From assembly GCF_017312405.1 (NCBI RefSeq), contig NZ_BLTG01000075.1, positions 1 to 48,980 of the forward strand: DNA of 48,980 nucleotides, given 5' to 3'. Under the pieces are notes generated by a model. The model did no database searches, was not told the DNA's origin, and was given only the letters and a program-made list of their open reading frames with translations. This DNA is from Mycobacterium sp. PO1. GTDB lineage: Bacteria > Actinomycetota > Actinomycetes > Mycobacteriales > Mycobacteriaceae. Shown in pieces: positions 43,326 to 48,980 of the stretch. A program made the position numbers and the translations under genes. How positions within the stretch are numbered: the first letter of the stretch is position 1; each line of letters starts with the position of its first letter.

Positions 43326-45337
43326 CAGTGGACGCCGGGCACCAGCCGTACCGCCTGCTTGACCGGACGCGGTACCCGCACCGCGGGCACCGGGCTCACC
43401 CGCCGGCGGGGCCGGCGGGAAGCGGGCCGTTGCGCCGGGGCGGGACGGTTCTCGACCACGCCGCGCGCTGCCGCGGAATCGGGGTAACCCAGATAGAGCT
43501 GATGCAGCACGCGACGCGACAGCCTCGGGGTGAAGTACATGCCGACATCGGCCAGCGTGCCGACCGGGGTGTCGATGCGCGCCGGCTTGTCCACCAACCC
43601 TCGGACCACCATCGCGGCGGCGTGTTCGGCGGAGATCGGGGGCATCGGCTTGAGCCTACGGGACGGCGCGATCATCGGCGTCTTCACCAGCGGCATGTGG
43701 ATGGTGGTGAAGGTGATGTGGTCCGAGAGGGTTTCGGTGCCAACGACTTCGGCGAACGCGTCGAGAGCGGCTTTGCTCGGGATGTAGGCGCTGTACTTCG
43801 GGCTGTTGGCCTGCACGCCGGCACTGGAGACGTTGACCACGTGGCCGAACCGCCGTTGCCGCCAGTGCGGCAGCAGAGCCAGCACCATGCGCACCGGCCC
43901 GAAGTAGTTGACCGCCATCACCCGCTCGTAGTCGTGCAGCCGGTCGGTCGACGCGATCACCGATCGGCGGATCGACCGCCCGGCGTTGTTGACCAGGTAG
44001 TCGACGTGGCCGAAGCGGTCGAGGATGTCGGTGACGGTGCGGTCGACGGCTGCCGAGTCGGTGACGTCGCAGCTGAACGCATACGCCTGCCCGCCGGTGG
44101 CGCGGATCTCGGCGATCAGTTCCTCGAGCGCCTCTCCGTTGCGCGCCAGCGCGAACACCGTCGCACCGCGCGCGGCGACCGCCACCGCCGAGGCGCGGCC
44201 GATGCCGCTGGAGGCACCGGTGATGATGACGTGCTTGCCGACCAACGGGCCGGCGGGATCATCGCGACGGGCCCGGCCCGGATCCAGGTGACGCGCCCAG
44301 TACCGCCACAGCGTTCCGGCATAGGAGCCGAACTCGGGCACCGTGATTCCGCTGCCCCGCAGCGCCTCTGCCGTGTGCTCGCTGCGGAAGGTCGGCATCA
44401 GGTCGACGACGTCGAGGATCTCGGCGGGGACCCCGAGCTGGGTCGCGGCCATGTTGCGCAGGATCTTGGCCCGACCACCGACCTGGAGCAGCGGTGCGGC
44501 GGCGGCCCGGGGCAGCGACCCGACCAAGGGCGGCAGCCCGGCCGCGGGGGCGATGCCGCGATAGATGCCGCGCAGGCCCGTCTTCGTCGGCGCGGTCAGG
44601 TGGAAGGTCTGGCCGTCCCGGCCGTCGAGGTGCATCAACGCCGTCATCGCCGACACCACGTAGTCGACCGGCACGATGTTGGTGCGCCCGCTGTCGGGCA
44701 GCATCATCGGGGTGAAGCGCGGCAGCCGCGCGAGCGCGGACAGCACACCGAAGAAGTAGTAGGGGCCGTCGACCTTGTCCATCTCCCCGGTGCGCGAATC
44801 GCCGACCACGACCCCGGGCCGGTAGATGCGGTACCGCAGCCCGTCGGCGGTGCGGACCAGGCGCTCGGCGTCGAACTTGGTCCGGTGGTAGGGCGTCGGC
44901 AGATCCTGGCCGAGGTCGAAGTCGTCCTCGGTGAACACGCCGCGATGCGTACCGGCCACTGCGATCGACGACACGTGATGCAGTGTCGCGTCCAGGCGCC
45001 TGGCCAGTTCGATCACCGCGCGGGTGCCCTCGACGTTGGCGATTCGCTGACGGTCCTCGGCGGCGGTGATGTCGTAGACCGCGGCGCAGTGCACCACGTG
45101 GTCGATGGCACCGAGTCCCTCGATGACGGCGTCGCTCAACCCGAGGTCCGGCGCGGTGAGGTCGCCGACCAACGGCTGCACCCGCTCGTCGGCCCACCCG
45201 ACGGCCAGGCGGTCGAAGCGGCCGAGCGACTCGGCGCGCACCAGCACGTGCACGGCCTCCGTGCCCGGCAGCGAGAGGATTTCGGCGATCAGTCGGCGGC
45301 CAATGAACCCGGTACCGCCGGTAACGACATAGCGCAT
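43322..45337 (-). CDS. acrA1: Multifunctional fatty acyl-CoA reductase-like protein AcrA1
   Basis: The protein of about 671 residues has two NAD(P)-binding modules. The first is MRYVVTGGTGFIGRRL, with YHRTKFDAERLVR containing the Tyr-x-x-x-Lys, typical of extended SDR/acyl reductases. The second, from about residue 370, is KHVIITGASSGIGRASAVAV, VDYLVNNAGRS and SAYIPSKAALDAFAEV. The basic tail is RRPRRRVSPVPAVRVPRPVK. It matches M. tuberculosis Rv3391 and would reduce acyl-CoA to aldehyde or alcohol for waxes or related lipids. ATG 45337 is chosen by homology; ATG 45346 and TTG 45373 are alternatives. Confidence 0.92.
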   Translation of the reverse strand: MRYVVTGGTGFIGRRLIAEILSLPGTEAVHVLVRAESLGRFDRLAVGWADERVQPLVGDLTAPDLGLSDAVIEGLGAIDHVVHCAAVYDITAAEDRQRIANVEGTRAVIELARRLDATLHHVSSIAVAGTHRGVFTEDDFDLGQDLPTPYHRTKFDAERLVRTADGLRYRIYRPGVVVGDSRTGEMDKVDGPYYFFGVLSALARLPRFTPMMLPDSGRTNIVPVDYVVSAMTALMHLDGRDGQTFHLTAPTKTGLRGIYRGIAPAAGLPPLVGSLPRAAAAPLLQVGGRAKILRNMAATQLGVPAEILDVVDLMPTFRSEHTAEALRGSGITVPEFGSYAGTLWRYWARHLDPGRARRDDPAGPLVGKHVIITGASSGIGRASAVAVAARGATVFALARNGEALEELIAEIRATGGQAYAFSCDVTDSAAVDRTVTDILDRFGHVDYLVNNAGRSIRRSVIASTDRLHDYERVMAVNYFGPVRMVLALLPHWRQRRFGHVVNVSSAGVQANSPKYSAYIPSKAALDAFAEVVGTETLSDHITFTTIHMPLVKTPMIAPSRRLKPMPPISAEHAAAMVVRGLVDKPARIDTPVGTLADVGMYFTPRLSRRVLHQLYLGYPDSAAARGVVENRPAPAQRPASRRPRRRVSPVPAVRVPRPVKQAVRLVPGVHW

Positions 45338-45393
45338 GCGAGTCATCGTCACGGGTCGCCGAACAAAGGTCAACTGTAGGTTCTCAACCCGCG

Positions 45394-45451
45394 TGTCATA
45401 TTCTCAGCGGAGTTGTCATGCGGTTGTCATGTGTCTCACGAATTTGTCATG
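45394..45451. promoter_or_regulatory. Four TGTCAT repeats upstream of acrA1, in helical phase
   Basis: TGTCAT begins at 45394, 45414, 45425 and 45445; the last three are within TTGTCATG. Spacings are 20, 11 and 20 bases, so all four lie on about the same face of the helix. They sit 55-115 bp before acrA1 and probably bind a regulator. Confidence 0.6.
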
Positions 45452-45769
45452 GCGAGCGCCGATTGGAACACGACGATTCACCGGTATTGACCGGCCTCCC
45501 CCGCAGCCGACAACCGCACCTGCGAACGCAGAACCCGCCGCCGTCCACGACGCCCTACCTGTCGCACCGCAGGCACGCGTTTCCTGCACTGCAACAGTGC
45601 ACCGGGTATGCTCGACCCCGGTAGCAGCGCCTGCCTGATCCACGTGCTCGTCGCCCACGTCGACGCACGAAATGGACAAGGTTTCCCGGAAATCGCGCAC
45701 GCTCGATCAACCCGTCGTCATGGAGAAGGCGCCGCGGGTGGACGTGGGACGCCGCGGTAGGAGCATCCG
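45452..45769. other. Gene-poor spacer before the accessory tail
   Basis: No convincing gene is seen. The last 50 bases contain a 17-codon frame (ATG 45720) whose stop overlaps the ATG of the next gene (ATGA). It could be a leader peptide. Codon-like bias is otherwise lost. Confidence 0.4.
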
Positions 45770-46246
45770 ATGACCACAAACCGATCCCAGAAGCAGTTGA
45801 TCCGCAGCATCGCCGACGAAACTGGCCGGTCCTACGTCGAAATCTCTCGTCTTGCAAGCACATTCGACAAGATCCTGGACGAATACCCCCGACTCACCAG
45901 CTTCGGGATGGGCACTTACTGGCGTCCCGACGACACCGCCGAACAACGAGCTGACGAGTTCGACAAGGAACGCACGCACCTCCGCAGCTCGTTGCCCATC
46001 GTGATTACCGTGGCCCTCTGGCTCACCGCTAACATCGGGATGATCAAGACACCCACCCGCGGCAGTTACGGACTCAAACATCTCGCCGAAAGCTCCATCG
46101 GCCACTATGTCACCAACGGCCAGCTCATCGCCGCCGCCCTCATCGCCGGCTACCCCATGCGCGAAGCCGGCGGCCCGAACCCGCTCTTCGGCATGCGCAA
46201 ACGCGACCTCGACCGGGCAGAAGCCGCCGGCAAGGCCAAGCGCTGA
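45770..46246 (+). CDS. Uncharacterised protein (158 aa) of the accessory region
   Basis: AGGAG six bases before the ATG supports translation. The N-terminus, TNRSQKQLIRSIADETGRSYVEISRLAS, looks like a helical DNA-binding or plasmid-type segment. The C-terminal part is SYGLKHLAESSIGHYVTNGQLIAAALIAGYPMREAGGPNPLFGMRKRDLDRAE. That pattern (GLKH, NGQLIAAALIAGYP) recalls small proteins carried on plasmids and integrative elements, but I cannot name the family. There are no cysteines or signal peptide. Base composition is a little less GC-biased than in the core genes. It converges with the ART-like gene. Confidence 0.75.
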   Translation: MTTNRSQKQLIRSIADETGRSYVEISRLASTFDKILDEYPRLTSFGMGTYWRPDDTAEQRADEFDKERTHLRSSLPIVITVALWLTANIGMIKTPTRGSYGLKHLAESSIGHYVTNGQLIAAALIAGYPMREAGGPNPLFGMRKRDLDRAEAAGKAKR

Positions 46247-46303
46247 TCCCTGACGGCACCCCCATCCCGGCAACCGGACGGCCAGACCGCCCAGTCACCG
46301 TCG

Positions 46304-47104
46304 TCACAGCTGCGCAGACGCGCCGCCCTCCTCGACCTGCGGCCCCGGCGGATCGAGGAGGCGGACGTTCGCGTCACTGAGCCCCGCCGGGTCGACAACC
46401 CATTCGTGCTCGTCGTGGCCTTCCTCAATGAAGGCAAGCAGATGCTCGGGGTGCACGTGCGCGACGTAGACGACCCCGGGCGGGCGGCTCGACATGCCCT
46501 CGGTTGCGAAGGATCGTGCAACAGCCATCTCAATGCTCCACGACATCCCGAACCGGTGCTCGGGGGTGCAGCCACGGTAGACACTGACGGGTTCGGTCGG
46601 TCTCGAGGACGGCGCTCCGAGATAGGTGAATCCGTTGAGGCGGAACAACTTCTGCCATTCGCGGTAACCGATGCACGACTCGGAGCCGGGTTCTCCTGAT
46701 GCCCACGCCGCAGCGACGATGCCGTTCATCGTCGGGTCCGCAAGGTCGAGTTGCCCGGAGTCGTTGAGATCGCACAGCAGCTTGGAGCAGTGGACGATGC
46801 CGACATCGCTAGCCAGCCTGTCGTAGCACTCTCGGCCGACCGTGCCGTTCATGAAGACGAAGGTGGTCACCTCGGAATCGGTGAAGAGCCCGTCGGTCCA
46901 GCCTGGTAAACGGGCCAGCAGGCCGTGCCCGGGCACCTCGGTCGCGTGTCCGTAGACCTTGAGTCGTGCGCGCAGAACACCGCGGTTCAGTTCGTCCTCC
47001 GAGATCTCACCGGAGGCGATGAGGGCGTCAATTTTCGCTCGGATCTCGGCGTCGTGCGCCCTCTGGACCGGTGTGCGGAGGCTGGCCCGGCGAAGGTCGG
47101 CCAT
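46304..47104 (-). CDS. ADP-ribosyltransferase-like protein (R-S-E motif)
   Basis: From ATG 47104 the protein is 266 residues; GTG 47128 is the alternative. The C-terminal 90 residues have the order of an arginine-type ART: R177 in VSVYRGCTPEHR, then MSWS (188-190) followed by IEMAVARSFATEG, and a VVYVAHVHPEHLLAFIEE strand leading to E232-H233-E234 in HDEHEWVVDP. This matches R...S-x-S...E-x-E of bacterial ART toxins and phage enzymes. The N-terminal 170 residues are of unknown fold, with a few cysteines. A role as a toxin or a modifier of host protein is likely but untested. It is divergent from an AlbA_2-domain gene, with 183 bases between. Confidence 0.72.
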   Translation of the reverse strand: MADLRRASLRTPVQRAHDAEIRAKIDALIASGEISEDELNRGVLRARLKVYGHATEVPGHGLLARLPGWTDGLFTDSEVTTFVFMNGTVGRECYDRLASDVGIVHCSKLLCDLNDSGQLDLADPTMNGIVAAAWASGEPGSESCIGYREWQKLFRLNGFTYLGAPSSRPTEPVSVYRGCTPEHRFGMSWSIEMAVARSFATEGMSSRPPGVVYVAHVHPEHLLAFIEEGHDEHEWVVDPAGLSDANVRLLDPPGPQVEEGGASAQL

Positions 47105-47287
47105 CAGATTCTCGGTGCGATCATCCACGCTGCATTTCGTACCAGAGGCGCGGCCCGGTGGTCGTGTCGATGGCGCCGACCGCGGCTCCGGCACCCACCG
47201 GTGCTCACCCCCGGGGGCCGACCACATGCGGCCAGGATCTGTCGCGGTCCCCCCGTACGCTCGTCACCAACGGACGAGACGGGCACG

Positions 47288-48811
47288 ATGATCGTTCCCG
47301 ATGGGCGCACCAATCTGGAGAAGCTCAAGGAGCTGCTGGGCAACCCTGAGCAGACCCATCTTGACTTGAAGGCGTCGGTGGACCTGACCAACGCCGCCGA
47401 CAAGCTCAAGTTCGTCAAGGACGCCGTGACCATGGCCAGCCGTCCCGAGGGCGGCTACATCCTGATAGGCGTCGACGACGCCGGCGCTCCGTGCCTGCCC
47501 GTGGGCACGATCGCCGATCGGGCGCGCTTCGACGGCTCACGCGTAGGTGCTCTGATCCGCAGCTTCGTCGAAGCCGCGGTACACGTCGTCGTCGAAATCC
47601 ACGAACTGGCCAACCACGAGATCGTGGTCATCTACGTCCGCAACCCCGACGGGCTGCCAGTCCCGTTCAACAGGGACGGACAACACCCTGGCCGCTCGGC
47701 CGGCGACAAGGACGTGACCGTGTTCCGCAAGGGGGAGATCTTCGTCCGCGAAGGCGCTGAGAACGTCCCCATCCGTTACGCCCACTGGGCCGATCTGTTG
47801 GCCACCTACACCCGCGGGATCCGTGACCAGTCCACCGAAGCCGCGCTCTCGATGCTGCGTGAGGTCCTCACCGGGCGCGACGGCGCCGCCGGCGACGCAG
47901 GTGTTCCGCTGCTCGCGGGCATGGACGAAACCACGTTTGCCGCCACCGCAGCTCGACTACTCGAAATCGGCAACGACGTCCGACTACGGCAGTATCTGCG
48001 GACCGTATCGCGGTCCACCGGAGCCTCAGTCGACCTCGCCACATACGCCGACGCCCTCAACAGGTGGGCGATCTTCTGCGCCCAGACACTGTACTTCGAA
48101 CGCCCCGACCTCACCGACGAGGCGATCGGAAAGCTGGTGGAGTCCTACCAAGGGCTAGGCATCAGCACCGACGACAACCAACGGCGGCTGATGATCGTCG
48201 AACGCATCTACGTCGTGGGCAGCTTGGCCGTACGACTCGGCGAGTGGGAGACCGTACGCTCCCTGGCGCTGCGCCCCGTGCCGGGCAACTCCTACGAAAC
48301 CGACTACATCTACTCGTCGTGGATCCGCGCCGCACAGGTCTACGCCTCACGGGCCGGTCTGACCGAAGACCCCCGCGGCGATTACCTACTGTCGGCCGCC
48401 CGCGAGCTGATGGTCGAGCACCCCGCAATGCGCCCCGACCTCACCGACACCGCGGTCCCTCCAGAGGAGGCAACGTCATCCGACCCAGCCCTGAACTCGT
48501 TGTGCGAGTTCGACTTGGCCTACTGCATCGTCGTGGCAGCCCTGGGCACCGACCGTGGCGCCGGATACCCATCATCGGCAGCCTTCGACGAGGACCGCGC
48601 CAAACCCGTCGCCCAAAAGATCGTGAAGGACCCCGAAATGCGGCATCGCCTGCTGCCCGACGTCGACGACCCCGCGGTCGCCGATGCACTCTTCCGCACC
48701 TACGAACAAGCCATCCGCCAGTCCGCCACGTCGAGCTACGGGACTCGCTGGTGGGCCATGCCCCCCAGCGTGGACGCGTTCGTCGGCCGCCACCGTCGGC
48801 CGGCGGTCTAA
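47288..48811 (+). CDS. AlbA_2/Schlafen-like ATP-binding domain protein with long helical C-terminus
   Basis: From ATG 47288 the protein is 507 residues. Residues 5-130 show the AlbA_2 pattern: THLDLKASVDLTNAADKLKFVKDAVTMASRPEGGYILIGVDDAG, then HEIVVIYVRNPDGLPVPF and VFRKGEIFVREGAENVPI. This nucleic-acid or nucleotide-associated domain is widespread in regulators and in defence-related proteins. The remaining 350 residues are helical with YADALNRWAIFCAQTLYFERPD and a WWAMPP near the end; I know no name for this part. The frame is open upstream to 46925 but overlaps the ART gene on the other strand, so that part is shadow. A functional link with the ART-like gene is inferred from divergent placement only. 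Confidence 0.82.
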   Translation: MIVPDGRTNLEKLKELLGNPEQTHLDLKASVDLTNAADKLKFVKDAVTMASRPEGGYILIGVDDAGAPCLPVGTIADRARFDGSRVGALIRSFVEAAVHVVVEIHELANHEIVVIYVRNPDGLPVPFNRDGQHPGRSAGDKDVTVFRKGEIFVREGAENVPIRYAHWADLLATYTRGIRDQSTEAALSMLREVLTGRDGAAGDAGVPLLAGMDETTFAATAARLLEIGNDVRLRQYLRTVSRSTGASVDLATYADALNRWAIFCAQTLYFERPDLTDEAIGKLVESYQGLGISTDDNQRRLMIVERIYVVGSLAVRLGEWETVRSLALRPVPGNSYETDYIYSSWIRAAQVYASRAGLTEDPRGDYLLSAARELMVEHPAMRPDLTDTAVPPEEATSSDPALNSLCEFDLAYCIVVAALGTDRGAGYPSSAAFDEDRAKPVAQKIVKDPEMRHRLLPDVDDPAVADALFRTYEQAIRQSATSSYGTRWWAMPPSVDAFVGRHRRPAV

Positions 48812-48843
48812 TCACCAAAGACCATGGCCGGAGGCATCCGTCG

Positions 48844-48951
48844 ATGGAATGGTACGCAGACCACCATGCGGAACTGGGTCTCGTAGACGGCAACAGTTGT
48901 ACAGACCCCAACATCACTCGAACACCAACACAAACCAAGCAACAGCTGTGA
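48844..48951 (+). CDS. Possible 35-residue peptide
   Basis: GGAGG at 48830-48834 stands nine bases before ATG 48844. The frame MEWYADHHAELGLVDGN... ends at a TGA at 48949-48951, soon after the AlbA_2 gene. It is short and unlike any known family, so translation is uncertain. Confidence 0.2.
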   Translation: MEWYADHHAELGLVDGNSCTDPNITRTPTQTKQQL

Positions 48952-48980
48952 CAGCGCCGCTCGGGACTGTCGCGATAAGG

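Noticed and set aside
43328..45379. A 683-codon open frame antisense to acrA1
   Set aside because: Arg/Gly/His-rich shadow of GC-rich coding sequence; the other strand encodes clear SDR motifs.

Overview
The window is a GC-rich chromosomal segment of a mycobacterium, most likely a fast-growing Mycolicibacterium-type species. The basis is conserved gene order. groES-groEL1 (with the His-rich GroEL1 tail), whiB3, an Rv3415c-like gene, sigD-rsdA, an Rv3412-like gene, guaB2-guaB3-choD, guaA, imuA'-imuB, iunH and acrA1 occur in the same relative order as the M. tuberculosis block Rv3418c to Rv3391 (locus names from memory). Between and beyond these core genes lie several lineage-specific insertions.

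Layout. 1-1.5 kb: the start of a DUF222/13E12-family gene, 34-bp repeats, a small secreted protein and an array of 27-bp palindromic repeats. 1.5-3.7 kb: groESL1 under a CIRCE element. 3.7-5.7 kb: a MarR regulator divergent from a quinone-oxidoreductase-like gene, with three near-identical operators, then a small secreted protein. 5.7-13.7 kb: an envelope-polysaccharide cluster. A leftward operon encodes a MOP-family flippase, a pyruvyl-transferase-family protein and a 1067-residue membrane protein; a rightward pair encodes a family-2 and a family-4 glycosyltransferase. 13.8-19.3 kb: a signalling island of two STAS proteins, a small ORF and an OmpR-type regulator, convergent with an operon for a hybrid histidine kinase, an H-NOX heme protein and a truncated HisKA protein. 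19.4-24.5 kb: two small envelope-associated genes, whiB3, the Rv3415c-like gene, sigD-rsdA and a DUF5319 gene. 24.6-29.1 kb: guaB2, guaB3 and choD. 29.1-33 kb: a frameshifted spermidine-synthase-like gene coupled to an unusual double-module kinase, divergent from a LuxR-type regulator. 33.1-34.7 kb: guaA. 34.7-39.8 kb: a leftward operon of lipase, SDR, ferritin-like protein, flavin monooxygenase and MerR regulator. 40-42.3 kb: the imuA'-imuB translesion-synthesis cassette behind a LexA box. 42.3-45.3 kb: acrA1-iunH. 45.4-49 kb: an accessory tail with an uncharacterised protein, an ADP-ribosyltransferase-like protein and a divergent AlbA_2/Schlafen-domain protein.

The most notable candidate for an undescribed system is 13.78-19.34 kb. 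A heme NO-sensor-type H-NOX (His102, Pro115 and YxSxR all in place, no distal tyrosine) is translationally coupled to a membrane hybrid kinase (PAS-HisKA-HATPase-REC-HPt) and to a HisKA protein that has the phospho-acceptor histidine but no ATPase domain. It faces an operon with a response regulator and two STAS proteins that both lack the canonical phosphorylatable serine. Together they could form a nitric-oxide-responsive phosphorelay with a partner-switching output. The second candidate is the ART-like/AlbA_2 pair at the right end, which has the look of a toxin or defence module.

All functional calls rest on reading motifs and gene order by eye; no database search was run. Many long antisense ORFs, typical of GC-rich codon bias, were dismissed.
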